A stretch of 64,000 bases of DNA from Gemmatimonadales bacterium (GCA_020344755.1 CP070829.1:537629-601628); one strand, 5' to 3'. Shown: positions 36,704 through 46,073, numbered from the stretch's first letter. The notes: generated from the sequence alone by a model not told the origin. Program-made: numbers and translations.

Positions 36704-38323
36704 CTAGCCCTCCTCGGGTTCCCCCTGGAGGGCATTCACCCGCCCTTCCATGACGTTTCGCAACCACCGGAGTCTCCCCTTGGGGATTTCGTGGCGCAGG
36801 AGCCGGCCTCGCTGGAATCCCCGGCCCAGGACCATTCCGTCGTGGCAGAGCGCCACGATGCCGTCTCGACCCGCGTCGGGCGCGGACTGCGTCCGCCCGG
36901 ACTCCAGGAGTCGAACCCACTCGGTCGCGGAGAGTTCGACGCGACCCTCCGAGATCCTGGAGCCGAGCCACCCGAGAAGATCATTTGTGGGCCGTGGTGG
37001 CCCATCTCCACCCAGGTCCATGGCTCGAAAGCCCACTGCCACGGCCCGCCAGTGGCCACCCGGCTGCCAATTCTCCAGCGGCCACCCTGCCAGCGAGTGA
37101 ACCCAGAGATTGCTCCCGCGCTGCATCCACTTCACCTCCGACAGACCCTCGGGGGCCACGCCGAGGCGGGTCTGCAGGAACTCCTGCCCCCTTCGCACCT
37201 CGGTGTGGGCCGCCTCCACGTCCACCCCACCGTCGTCTCCCTCCGGAAAGACCGGGGGCACCGGAGACCAGCCGGAGACCGGGATCGAGGTCCGGGACCC
37301 ATAGGGGGCTCGGTCCTGCTCGTCATGAGAGTCCACCTCGGATCCCCCGGGAATCTCGACGCCTGGCACCGGACCCTCTAGACGCTTCAGGCGGCACAGG
37401 AAGAGCCCTCCGGAGTCCAGATGGTGGGGGTAGATACGAACGGCGCCGGCAAGCCGGGGGTCGAACGACGCCCCGTCGAAGCCCGCGAGACCGGGTGCAT
37501 GGGGGGCCGGGAACTCCACGGGATCCACGTCCAGTGGTGCGTCGGCCAGAACCCGAGTGAGGACCGCTTCGTTCTCGTGCGGCCCAAAGGTGCAGGTCAC
37601 GTACAACAGGGTCCCCCCGGGTCGGGTGAGCGCCGCCGCACGTCGCAGCAGCTTCTCCTGCGCCCGGGTGACCTGCTTGGCCCATTTCCGCGAGTGTCCC
37701 GGGATCATGCCGCCCCGCTTCCGAAGGGTCCCTTCGGCGGAGCAGGGCACGTCCACCATCACCCTGTCGAAAGAGGCACCCAGTGGAAACCGCCGACCGT
37801 CGCCGGCCACCGTCATGATGTTGGTGTGACCGAGGCGGTAGATGTTGCCCAGCAGCGCCCGGATACGGGTCTCATTCACATCCGCGGCGACCACGGTCCC
37901 CGTGCCCTGCATCCGTTCCGCCAGGTGCGTGGTCTTCCCTCCGGGTGCGGCGCAGAGGTCCAGGACCCGCTCGCCAGGACGAGGATCCAGAAGCGGTGCG
38001 GCCCACCCGGTGGCGGCCTGCTGGATATAGAAGAGCCCGGCCCAGTGCTCGAGCGTGTCCGAGATCGGGAAGGGCCCGTCCAGGACCCGGAGGAAGGCGG
38101 GCTGATGGGGAAGCGGCTCCACCCGGAACCCCTGGCCTTCGAGTCGGGCCCCCAATTCCGGCCTCTCGATTCGGCAAAGGTTCGTCCGAAGCGTCGTGGG
38201 CTCGGGCCGCCGGATCGCTTCCTGGAAGGCCTGCCAGTCGTCCACGAACTCACGATAGCCCTCCAGGGTCTCCCTGCCCCGGATCCGGAGGGCGTCTCTT
38301 CCCTCTCGGCGTCGTCCACCCAT
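36704..38323 (-). CDS. RNA 5-methylcytosine methyltransferase (RsmF/NOP2-type)
   Basis: 539 aa. An N-terminal RNA-binding region (~25-100) leads into a Rossmann methyltransferase: LDLCAAPGGKTTHLAERM (SAM motif I), VAADVNETRIRALL, the PCS motif VDVPCSAEGTLRK and the catalytic TC motif LYVTCTFGPHENE. The C-terminal ~200 residues contain a PUA-like, RsmF-type extension (GIVALCHDGMVLGRG, EIPKGRLRWLR). It methylates a cytosine in rRNA or possibly tRNA; the exact base cannot be told. ATG 38323 is preferred to the adjoining GTG 38326. Confidence 0.9.
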   Translation of the reverse strand: MGGRRREGRDALRIRGRETLEGYREFVDDWQAFQEAIRRPEPTTLRTNLCRIERPELGARLEGQGFRVEPLPHQPAFLRVLDGPFPISDTLEHWAGLFYIQQAATGWAAPLLDPRPGERVLDLCAAPGGKTTHLAERMQGTGTVVAADVNETRIRALLGNIYRLGHTNIMTVAGDGRRFPLGASFDRVMVDVPCSAEGTLRKRGGMIPGHSRKWAKQVTRAQEKLLRRAAALTRPGGTLLYVTCTFGPHENEAVLTRVLADAPLDVDPVEFPAPHAPGLAGFDGASFDPRLAGAVRIYPHHLDSGGLFLCRLKRLEGPVPGVEIPGGSEVDSHDEQDRAPYGSRTSIPVSGWSPVPPVFPEGDDGGVDVEAAHTEVRRGQEFLQTRLGVAPEGLSEVKWMQRGSNLWVHSLAGWPLENWQPGGHWRAVAVGFRAMDLGGDGPPRPTNDLLGWLGSRISEGRVELSATEWVRLLESGRTQSAPDAGRDGIVALCHDGMVLGRGFQRGRLLRHEIPKGRLRWLRNVMEGRVNALQGEPEEG

Positions 38324-38709
38324 CACGAAGGTCCGCTCGTAGAGGTGAGGGCGGATACCAGCCCGCCGCCTCGAATCACTGGGACGCGGCCCGCGGGGGG
38401 TCGTTGGGCCGAAGCCTCCGAATCGGCGGTCCAGGTTCTTTCCGACCCTGAGCCTCCAGGGCCGATGGGGGATCGGGCGAGGAACTCGAGACGGCAGGGG
38501 CTCCCCGGGGAGGGGGGCGCCGGGCGCAGGACCGGTGGGTAGGCCAAGGGAAACGGTCGTCAGGGGGTCGGAGCCGGAACGCCGTTACGCTAGCGGGAGC
38601 CCGGGGACCCTTCAATGGGGTCCCGGCCAGGGGCGGTGCTGGCCCGCCGGGGCCTTCCAGATTAGGCTTCTCCTCCCTCCGGTACCACCGCTCGAACCCC
38701 TGGCCTGCC
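38324..38709. other. Divergent intergenic region, no clear feature
   Basis: 386 bp of very GC-rich DNA between the RNA methyltransferase gene and the surface-protein gene. Open frames continue through it on both strands but only as composition artefacts. I see no convincing promoter, RNA gene or repeat. Confidence 0.5.
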
Positions 38710-41193
38710 ATGCCCTCCCTCCCCTCCGTCCCGCGCCTGGGGCGCGTCATCGCCTCCGTGACCGTGGGCACCCTCCTGGTCCCGCTCGCTCCCCTGGAAG
38801 GGGTCGGGCACTCGGCAACCACCGCAGGTCCCCCTCCTTCCCCGCTCGAGGAGGTCCGCTGGGCGCCACGAGCCGGCTTCGGATCTGCCGTCGCCCTTGT
38901 CGGGGACCGGGTCTTCGCCGGCGATCCAGGGGAGTTCACCCTCTTTCCCATGCCCGCGAACCGGCCCGGGCAGCTGGGCGTCTTCGCCGTGTCGGGTGAC
39001 GGCAGCTGGGAGCAGCTCACAACCGTCTCTTCGCCCGCGGGCCAGGTCGGAGACGGCTTCGGGTCGGCGGTGGCAGCCTCCGACCGGTGGGTCGTGGTCG
39101 GAGCACCCGGGGTCCGCGAGGGGACGGGAGCCGCCTTCGTCTATTCCCGCATCCGGGATGATCTGCGACTCGACTTCACCCTGCAGGGAGTCGAGGAAGG
39201 GGGAGGCTTCGGCAGCGCCGTCGCGCTCGCCGGAAACGTCCTGTACGTGGGAGCTCCGGGCGCCCGGGGAGGGACCGGCACCGTGCAGGTCCTGCGATTG
39301 GACGCCCCGTACGCGATTCCCGTCCACCTCCAGCCGACCGAACCCGCCCAGGGGAGCCGGTTTGGAGCATCCCTCTCGGCGTCCGGTGATCGGGTGTTGG
39401 TGGGCGCTCCGGGTCCGGCACCGGACGCTTTCGGGTTCGGAGGCCCCCTCGCGCTCCTCCCGGGCCGTGCGCATCTGTTCTCCGGAGCACCCGGGGCCAT
39501 GGCCGAGGTGACGGTGCTCTCCACCGGGGACGACGCCCCTGGGGGCCTGGGATGGTCGGTCCTGCTTCAGGGGACCGACGCCTTTGCCGGGGCCCCCCTG
39601 GCGAGGCAGGGGATCGGCGAAGTCGTACACTTCCGGCAGACCGAGGAGGGGTGGGTGGAAGCCGGACGCGTGACCATCGACGCCCAGGGCCAGGCGGGAC
39701 TCGGGATGGCGCTCGCCTATGCGGACGGTGAGGTGCTGGCTGGAGCGCCGTTCCAGGCCCTCGCGGTGGTCTTCGCCCTCGAGTCCGAAGGGACCCTCAC
39801 CGAGGTGCAGCGAATCCAGGGCGAAGGGGGGCAGACCTTTTTCGGGGCGGCCCTCGCGGCAGAGCCGGGCCGTGCGGTGGCCGGAGCCCCGGGCGAAGCC
39901 CTCTTCGAGGGGGTGGGATATCTCCTGGCCCGAGCGGAAGGTGAGTGGGCCCGGGTCACGGGGTTCGTCCCCGACGTTTCGGGACCCGAGCCCGTGACGG
40001 GTGAGCTGGTGGAGTGCTCGCCGGAGGGCGTGGCCGCCGCCTTCCCCTGCTCCGAGGTGGACCTGGTGGCCTTCATTCCGGTGCAGGACCTGGGGGCCGA
40101 CCGGGGGGTCATGGTGAACGACCTCTGGGGGTGGACCGACCCGGAGACGGCCCGGGAGTACGCCATCGTGGGCCGTAGCGACGCCACCGTCTTCGTGGAT
40201 GTGACCGACCCCGGAAGCCCGGCGTTCCTGGGAACGCTGCCGTTGAGTGAGGCCGCCGTCATATCCCTCTGGCGGGACATGAAGGTCTACCAGGACCACG
40301 CGTTCATCGTGGCCGATGCCGCCGGCGCGCACGGCATCCAGGTCTTCGACCTCACGCAGCTCAGGGGACTCGGCCCGGATCCTGACCGCGTCTTCGCCGA
40401 GACGGCGCGATACGACGGCATCTTCTCCGCACACAACATCGTGATCAACGAAGAGACGGGATTCGCCTACGTGGTGGGAGCGAGCATGGGCGGAACCACC
40501 TGTGGGGGCGGACTGCACATGGTGGACATCCGGGACCCCGGCAATCCCACCTTCGCCGGTTGCTTCCAGGATGCCACCACGGGACTCGCTGGAACCGGCT
40601 ACTCCCACGACGCCCAGTGCGTCCTCTACCGGGGCCCGGACCCCGACTACGCCGGTGCGGAGATCTGCTTCGGTGCCAACGAGAATGCCCTCTCCATCGC
40701 CGACGTGACGGACAAGTCCGATCCCCGCGCCATCGCCACCGCCCGCTACCCCACCTCGGCATACCTCCACCAGGGCTGGCTGAGTGAGGATCACCGCTAC
40801 TTCTTCATGAACGACGAGGGAGACGAGATCGCCGGGAGCGCTCCGCGAACCCGCACCTTGGTCTGGGACGTGCAGGATCTGGACGATCCGGTACTCCTGG
40901 CCGAGCACCTGGGGACCACCGCGGCGTCGGACCACAATCTCTACGTGCAGCGGAATCTCATGTACCAGTCCAATTACGTCAGCGGGCTACGGATCCTGGA
41001 CGTGAGCGACCCGGCCAACCCGGTGGAGATCGGGTTCTTCGACACCGTGCCCCAGGGTGGGGACGACCCGGGCTTCGCAGGATCGTGGAGCAACTACCCG
41101 TTCTTCGAGAGCGGCACCATCCTGGTCACCAGCATGCGTGAGGGGCTCTTCCTGCTGAAGAGAAAGGAGCGTCGGGCGGTCCTGCAGGACTGA
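38710..41193 (+). CDS. Choice-of-anchor-B / LVIVD-repeat surface protein with FG-GAP repeats
   Basis: 827 aa, exported. Residues ~45-420 are FG-GAP/integrin-like repeats, each with GFGSAVA or GAALAAEP followed by VVVGAPG, YVGAPG or LVGAPG. Residues ~440-820 are LVIVD-type repeats of the choice-of-anchor-B family: AIVGRSDATVFVDVTDPGSPAFLG, SAHNIVINEETGFAYVVGA, LHMVDIRDPGNPTFAGCF, SGLRILDVSDPANPVEIGFF. Both halves should fold as beta-propellers. Such proteins are surface or secreted and are not enzymes by motif. The combination of two propeller types is notable. No C-terminal sorting signal is apparent. Confidence 0.85.
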   Translation: MPSLPSVPRLGRVIASVTVGTLLVPLAPLEGVGHSATTAGPPPSPLEEVRWAPRAGFGSAVALVGDRVFAGDPGEFTLFPMPANRPGQLGVFAVSGDGSWEQLTTVSSPAGQVGDGFGSAVAASDRWVVVGAPGVREGTGAAFVYSRIRDDLRLDFTLQGVEEGGGFGSAVALAGNVLYVGAPGARGGTGTVQVLRLDAPYAIPVHLQPTEPAQGSRFGASLSASGDRVLVGAPGPAPDAFGFGGPLALLPGRAHLFSGAPGAMAEVTVLSTGDDAPGGLGWSVLLQGTDAFAGAPLARQGIGEVVHFRQTEEGWVEAGRVTIDAQGQAGLGMALAYADGEVLAGAPFQALAVVFALESEGTLTEVQRIQGEGGQTFFGAALAAEPGRAVAGAPGEALFEGVGYLLARAEGEWARVTGFVPDVSGPEPVTGELVECSPEGVAAAFPCSEVDLVAFIPVQDLGADRGVMVNDLWGWTDPETAREYAIVGRSDATVFVDVTDPGSPAFLGTLPLSEAAVISLWRDMKVYQDHAFIVADAAGAHGIQVFDLTQLRGLGPDPDRVFAETARYDGIFSAHNIVINEETGFAYVVGASMGGTTCGGGLHMVDIRDPGNPTFAGCFQDATTGLAGTGYSHDAQCVLYRGPDPDYAGAEICFGANENALSIADVTDKSDPRAIATARYPTSAYLHQGWLSEDHRYFFMNDEGDEIAGSAPRTRTLVWDVQDLDDPVLLAEHLGTTAASDHNLYVQRNLMYQSNYVSGLRILDVSDPANPVEIGFFDTVPQGGDDPGFAGSWSNYPFFESGTILVTSMREGLFLLKRKERRAVLQD

Positions 41194-41233
41194 GTCGCCC
41201 CGGTAGCAGCTCAGCCGGATCGTCCCGGCAGGA

Positions 41234-41650
41234 TCAGCCCCCCAGCATTCTCGACAGGAGGTCGGTGGCCCATGGCACCTGGATCCCCAGTCGGATGTGG
41301 ACCACGATGGTGTAGACGACCATTGCACCGCAGGTCAGGCCCAGGAGGACGCTGGCCTCCGTGAGGCGGCGGTAGCTGGCCACGCGGAGTCCGTCGGACC
41401 GTCGACCCAGCGGTGTGGCCAGGAGGAAGGAGGTCACACCGAGCACGTACGCAATCGTGATGACCCATGGCTCTCGGCCCGGCACGGCCAGGATGACGGA
41501 CGCCAGGAAGCAACCCGCCGCCGGAGGGATGAGGACGAAGAGCAGGATCATCGGGATCCCCGCCCGCCGCACCACGGGCCGAAGCGCGCCCCCCTTATGT
41601 TCTTCGCGAGCCTGGGCTTCTTCCTTATGGGTCACGGCTCCGCTCTCCAT
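41234..41650 (-). CDS. Small membrane protein, last gene of the ANKH-like operon
   Basis: A 138-aa protein with three hydrophobic helices (MILLFVLIPPAAGCFLASVILAV, WVITIAYVLGVTSFLLATPL, ASVLLGLTCGAMVVYTIVVHI) after a charged N-terminus (MESGAVTHKEEAQAREEHKGG, split). No family is recognised. Its ATG at 41650 is separated from the phosphodiesterase stop by one base, so it is translated with it. Confidence 0.7.
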   Translation of the reverse strand: MESGAVTHKEEAQAREEHKGGALRPVVRRAGIPMILLFVLIPPAAGCFLASVILAVPGREPWVITIAYVLGVTSFLLATPLGRRSDGLRVASYRRLTEASVLLGLTCGAMVVYTIVVHIRLGIQVPWATDLLSRMLGG

Positions 41651-41651
41651 C

Positions 41652-42572
41652 CTATCGGCGGAGCCCCACGGCCGAGCCGTCCAGCTCCCACGCCGGCTCC
41701 GGCTGGAAGCCAAGGTGCGCAAGCGCCGTCACCGCCACATCCACGATCCGGGGAGTTCCCTCGAGCCGCCCCTGGACTGCGGACGGGCCCGAGGCCAGGA
41801 AGAAGATTCGGAACTCTTCCTCCGAATCGCCCCCGTGGCCTCCGTCCATCCGTCGGCCGTGGTCGGTGCTCACCAGGATCAACCAGTCTTCCGTCCCGTC
41901 CCCCTCTCGTGCACGGATCGCTTCGACGAGCTGCCCAACCCGGCGGTCGGCTTCACGGATGGCTTCGCGATACTCGACTCCGATGGAGCCGTGATGGTGG
42001 CTCGTCTCGTCCGGGTTCCCCAGGTAGACGAACAGGGCATCGGGGTCCGCAGACCCAAGCTCCTGAACGGCGATCTCGGTGGAGAGGGAGTCGGCCTCCC
42101 GCCATCCCACCTCGTAGCCGTTCAGGACATGCTTCACGTCGGGTGCCGCTCCAATGAGAGGACCCCCGGAGTCGTCTCCCACCAGCGGCATCCAGTCGGC
42201 CACCGCGAAGGTGCGAAGCTCCGGCCGAAGGGACTCGATCCGCGTCAGGAAGTCGGGGAAGCGCTCGTATCGACTTCCGGAGAAGTCGTTGGAGGTCACC
42301 CCGTGCTTGTCGGGCCACACCCCGGTGAGCATGCTGGACCAACCCGGCCCGCTCACGGTCGGTCGCGTGGTGCGGGCCCGGTCCGAATAGGCGCCCCCCT
42401 CGATGAGGGCGTCCAGGTTGGGGGTGTCCACCTCGGCCAGAATGTCAGGCCGAACCCCGTCGATGCCGATGAGGAGGACCTTGGGTCGGGGTTGGCCCTG
42501 CTCCGGGCTGCATGCGAGGGCGACCCAGGTGGCGGCGAGACCCGTGAGCACCCGGGATCGCCAGGCGCACAT
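41652..42572 (-). CDS. ENPP/type I phosphodiesterase-like lipoprotein
   Basis: 306-aa member of the alkaline phosphatase superfamily, nucleotide pyrophosphatase/phosphodiesterase branch. Signal MCAWRSRVLTGLAATWVALAC has a lipobox. Metal and catalytic residues are in LLIGIDGVRPD, the nucleophile loop RPTVSGPGWSSMLTG, YLGNPDETSHHHG and STDHGRRMDGGHGG. Eukaryotic ENPPs split ATP to AMP and pyrophosphate or cleave phosphodiesters; this enzyme's substrate is unproved. Start is ATG 42572 for a normal signal n-region; ATG 42617 adds 15 basic residues. It lies in the operon of the ANKH-like gene. Confidence 0.85.
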   Translation of the reverse strand: MCAWRSRVLTGLAATWVALACSPEQGQPRPKVLLIGIDGVRPDILAEVDTPNLDALIEGGAYSDRARTTRPTVSGPGWSSMLTGVWPDKHGVTSNDFSGSRYERFPDFLTRIESLRPELRTFAVADWMPLVGDDSGGPLIGAAPDVKHVLNGYEVGWREADSLSTEIAVQELGSADPDALFVYLGNPDETSHHHGSIGVEYREAIREADRRVGQLVEAIRAREGDGTEDWLILVSTDHGRRMDGGHGGDSEEEFRIFFLASGPSAVQGRLEGTPRIVDVAVTALAHLGFQPEPAWELDGSAVGLRR

Positions 42573-42813
42573 CGGACGCCGACGGAGGGCTTGGGCGACG
42601 AGGTTCCGTGGTGGCATGGATCGGACGAGGATGGATCGGGCGAAGGGTTGGATCAGAGGGAGGCTTCGATCCGGCGAACGGTTGGGTCGGGTGGTCCAGT
42701 GGGAGGAAGGCTCCCATGGTCCTGTGGTGACCAGGATGGGCCTCGGTGCCGCCTCGTGCAATTCCCCTCTGAAGCAGGGGTCCCGGGTCGGGCGGCCCGG
42801 GACTCCGATCCGG

Positions 42814-43794
42814 TCACAGCCCGGCGGCGAGGAATGACAGCATGGCCGCCGCCAGCGGACCATTGTTCTCCGGTGCGAGGATGTCCCCGGCCAGGACGTG
42901 GTAGTCGCCCCCTTCGGCTCCCTCCACCGGGAGGAGCTGCTTCCTGGCCGAGCCCAGCCGCGGGAAGAGTGCTTCGATGCGGGGGACGTCCACCACCCGG
43001 TCCCGGGGCGAGAAGGCCACCAGCACCGGCGCTTGGACTTCACCGGGGTCCAGATCCCGAACCAGTCCGACCAACCCCATCATGGGTAGGAGGGCCCGGA
43101 CCGGATACCGTTCGGTCCAGTAGCGGGCCTGGAGCTCGTTTCGGGTCGTGAAGGAGCGTTCCGGACCCAGGGTGAGGCGGGCGATGGTCCCGCCCCAGGG
43201 CCAAAGGAGGACCTCGGCGGACCGGTTATGGGGGCCGAGGTTCGGGGAGACCAGGATCACCGCGGCAATTCGATCCCGCCACCTTTCCTGGGCGGCCAGC
43301 CAGAGGGCCAGGGTTCCGCCGGTAGAGGTCCCCATCACTACCACCCTCTCCCCGAGCCGGCTCGCCACCGCCATAGCCTCCTCACCGTCCTGAAGCCAAC
43401 GCTGCACCGACGCTTCCGCCATGGCCTCGGACGAACGCCCGTGGCCCGTCAGCCGGGTTAGGAACAGGTTCGCCGCCACCGAGTCCGCGACCATCTGGGG
43501 GAGGGGCCAGAGTTCCTGGCGGCTGGCGGAGAAGCCGTGGATATACACCACCGTAAGGGGTGTGACCTGCGGAGCTTGCGGATTCGCCCAGACGACCAGC
43601 TTCTCCGTCCCCGGAATCAGATCCCGGAAGCGGCTCTCACCGTCCGCCAGATATCCTTCGATGCCGCCGATTCCACTCTCGGGGAGTGCCACCTCGTGGA
43701 TGTTGGTGTCCACGGGTACCCGGGGGCCCAGCGCGAAGAGCGCCACGCCCGCCAATGCCGCCAGAGCCGACACCGGAGCGACCTGCTTCAGCAT
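42814..43794 (-). CDS. Membrane-anchored alpha/beta hydrolase
   Basis: 326 aa. The N-terminal hydrophobic segment (VSALAALAGVALFALGP) acts as signal or anchor. The alpha/beta-hydrolase fold shows VVYIHGFSASRQELWPL (oxyanion HG), LTGHGRSS, nucleophile elbow VVMGTSTGGTLAL (Ser in GTSTGG), late Asp in VAFSPRDRVVD and His in GDYHVLAGD. Carboxylesterase or monoacylglycerol-lipase-like activity is likely. ATG 43794 has GGAGAGGGC upstream. It is the third gene of the minus-strand operon. Confidence 0.85.
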   Translation of the reverse strand: MLKQVAPVSALAALAGVALFALGPRVPVDTNIHEVALPESGIGGIEGYLADGESRFRDLIPGTEKLVVWANPQAPQVTPLTVVYIHGFSASRQELWPLPQMVADSVAANLFLTRLTGHGRSSEAMAEASVQRWLQDGEEAMAVASRLGERVVVMGTSTGGTLALWLAAQERWRDRIAAVILVSPNLGPHNRSAEVLLWPWGGTIARLTLGPERSFTTRNELQARYWTERYPVRALLPMMGLVGLVRDLDPGEVQAPVLVAFSPRDRVVDVPRIEALFPRLGSARKQLLPVEGAEGGDYHVLAGDILAPENNGPLAAAMLSFLAAGL

Positions 43795-43870
43795 GCCCTC
43801 TCCGCCTCGCGGGAGCGACTCCGGCGCGGCCGTCGGAAAGGCCCCCACCTCTCCCGTCGCACCCCTGCTC

Positions 43871-44635
43871 TCACGCCACTCCCCGGGGCGGGAGGGAGAT
43901 GTGCAGGTGGTCGGCGGTCCCGACATGGCGGAGCACTCGGAATCCCATGAGGCGGAAGGTCCACTCCACCAACCGATTCCGCCACGCGGGCCGTCCGCGA
44001 GTGCGCAGGTCGAGGGCATGGACGTAGCCGTCGGACTGGGGATAGTGATCCGAGGCGTCCATGGGGGTGAGCCCCATGGCCAGGTAGTCGTCGGGGTGCC
44101 GTCGGGCGTCGGTGACCACGGCGTCCCGGTCCACCAGGACGAGCGCGGTGGAGGCGACGCGGAGCAGGGGGTGGAGGGCCCGGTACTCGGACCGGACCGC
44201 ATCCCCCTTCATGTTCCGGGCTCCGATGTAGAGCACCCCGTACCCGACGAAGACGAGGCCCAGGACCATCCCAGCCCGGACCAGGAGACGACGCAGTCCA
44301 CCCGGGATCGCCAGGACCCGCGATACGAGCCAGACGCCGGACCCCGCGGCGACCGTGGCGAAGACCAATCCCACCCCCACCGAGCCCCAAGGGCCGAATC
44401 CCCAGGATCCATGGGCATGCACACTCCCCCGGAGGAGGAGCACGAAGGGACCTGAAATCGCGAGGCAGGCGAGGACCGCAGCCCACCCGATACGGCGTCC
44501 CCATCTGCGCCGGCCACCCTTCCGGGGTCCACTCCCAGAGAAGGACTGGCCGGAGTCATCGGGCCCCCGCCCGGCTCCGTCCGGGCCACCCGAATGCATG
44601 CCCAGTCCGGAGAGGTCGATCTTCAGGTCGCTCAC
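43871..44635 (-). CDS. Membrane protein with a possible LAS-type peptidase domain
   Basis: 254 aa. GTG at 44635 overlaps the ANKH-like stop (GTGA). After a Gly/Asp-rich N-terminus there are three hydrophobic helices (IGWAAVLACLAISGPFVLLL, VGVGLVFATVAAGSGVWLVS, AGMVLGLVFVGYGVLYIGA). The soluble end (~165-254) contains MDASDHYPQSDGYVHALDLRT and closes with VGTADHLHISLP. An S-x-H ... D ... HxH pattern is reminiscent of LAS (D-Ala-D-Ala carboxypeptidase/hedgehog-like) zinc sites, but spacing between the first His and Asp is wider than the usual H-x6-D. Function therefore uncertain. Confidence 0.65.
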   Translation of the reverse strand: MSDLKIDLSGLGMHSGGPDGAGRGPDDSGQSFSGSGPRKGGRRRWGRRIGWAAVLACLAISGPFVLLLRGSVHAHGSWGFGPWGSVGVGLVFATVAAGSGVWLVSRVLAIPGGLRRLLVRAGMVLGLVFVGYGVLYIGARNMKGDAVRSEYRALHPLLRVASTALVLVDRDAVVTDARRHPDDYLAMGLTPMDASDHYPQSDGYVHALDLRTRGRPAWRNRLVEWTFRLMGFRVLRHVGTADHLHISLPPRGVA

Positions 44636-45951
44636 GCCCAATCCTCCCGGCTCCGTTCGAGACTCCGTGCTACCCTCCGTACGAGGAACAGGTTGGCTGC
44701 GGTTCGACCGCCGAGGAAGGCGAGGAAGGCTGCGGTGACCCCCACCATCCCGAAGACCCAACCGCCCAGCACGAAGACGACGGCGATGACGAGGACCTCC
44801 AGGGAGGTGGCCACCGTGATGGGCGCAGTCCTGTGGGCCTGCACCAGGACGGCCCTCTGGTACGAGAGCCACACGCTCAGAGCCGGCAGGGGCACGAGGA
44901 TCCGGGTGGGCCAGATGGCGAAGGCCGCCAACTCGGCGTCCAGACCCGAGAGCCGCACGAACCAGACATCCGCAAGCGGCGTGAACGCAACCAGCGCCAG
45001 TGCCACGGACGATCCTACCCCCAACACCATCGCGAAGCGGGAGACCGGATCCACGTGCTCGTGCCGGTCCCCCAGGAGCGCGATGGCCGCCTCCTGAAAG
45101 CTCAGCCCGAGGCTCCGGAAGATGAACGAGAGCGCGTGGACCACGGGAAAGACCGCTAGAGATTCCAGGGGAAGCGGGGCACGGCCCATGAAGAAGGTGA
45201 GCATGGGCTGTACCGCGAGTCCGATGAGCGAAGTCAGCGCCAGCGGATAGTAGAAGCGGGCGATGCCGGTGTACGTGATGCGCCCCCGGGGCCCCGGTTC
45301 GGACTCGGGCTTGTCGCGGAGGCTCCGCACCGTCTGCCGGGCCATCCCGTGCGCCGCCAGGGCCTCTGCCACGACCCCCGCGGACAGCGAGGCGGCTCCG
45401 ACCCACGCACCGGGCCACGGTGCCAGCTGGTACAGTGCCACCGCAACCACCGCCATGACCACCAGGCGAAGGACCGTGCCGTAGGCCACCAGGCGCGTCT
45501 TGCCGGAGCGGATCAGGAGGCCATGGAGGAAACGGCGATACCCGATGGCCGCCGGCCAGGGAAGAAAGAGCCAGAGCGCCCCATAGGTGATGCGGGAGAC
45601 CTCCTCTGGGAGTCCCACGATGCCCTCCATCACCAGGGTGTGCACCGCCGGGATGAGAATGCCCAACAGGAGGCCCGTGGCAATCACGTTCAGGCCCCAC
45701 ATGAAGTTCCGGAGGCGGCGGTAGGCCTCTCGGTCGCGTCCGAGGGCAGTCGCAGCGCTCATGAGCATGATTACGGGCGCTTCCACCAGGATGGCGAATG
45801 CGTAGGCCACGCCGTAGGCCGCCAGGTTGAATTTGGCGTCCGCCAGGCGGGCGATGACCGCCGCCAGGAAGGGCCCCTCCGCCGCCATCATGAGCCAGGT
45901 GGCGGCAAGGGGAAGCCAGAAGAAGAAGATGGAGCGCTGCGTCGGCTGCAC
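44632..45951 (-). CDS. ANKH-like (MATE/MOP-fold) membrane transporter
   Basis: A 439-aa polytopic membrane protein with about twelve helices. The pattern matches the progressive-ankylosis (ANKH) branch of the MOP superfamily: FFFWLPLAATWLMMAAEGP, NLAAYGVAYAFAILVEAPV, FYYPLALTSLIGLAVQPML and FAIWPTRILVPLPALSVWLS correspond in order to ASYGLAY, FWWPLAL and PLRIFSFFPVPV regions of the vertebrate protein. ANKH exports ATP/pyrophosphate and citrate in vertebrates; the bacterial substrate is unknown and a lipid or small-molecule exporter is possible. It starts with GTG 45951, heads the minus-strand operon and is coupled to the next gene by GTGA. Confidence 0.75.
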   Translation of the reverse strand: MQPTQRSIFFFWLPLAATWLMMAAEGPFLAAVIARLADAKFNLAAYGVAYAFAILVEAPVIMLMSAATALGRDREAYRRLRNFMWGLNVIATGLLLGILIPAVHTLVMEGIVGLPEEVSRITYGALWLFLPWPAAIGYRRFLHGLLIRSGKTRLVAYGTVLRLVVMAVVAVALYQLAPWPGAWVGAASLSAGVVAEALAAHGMARQTVRSLRDKPESEPGPRGRITYTGIARFYYPLALTSLIGLAVQPMLTFFMGRAPLPLESLAVFPVVHALSFIFRSLGLSFQEAAIALLGDRHEHVDPVSRFAMVLGVGSSVALALVAFTPLADVWFVRLSGLDAELAAFAIWPTRILVPLPALSVWLSYQRAVLVQAHRTAPITVATSLEVLVIAVVFVLGGWVFGMVGVTAAFLAFLGGRTAANLFLVRRVARSLERSREDWA

Positions 45952-46073
45952 GGATGGGTCCCGTCGAAAGAGAAGCCACTAAGGTAGTCGCCTTGCCCCG
46001 GAAGTGGACCCCGCGTCTCTTGGGTATGGACTCTCCCCGTCGAACGGACCCCTCTGAGCCGTCGGAGAACCCC

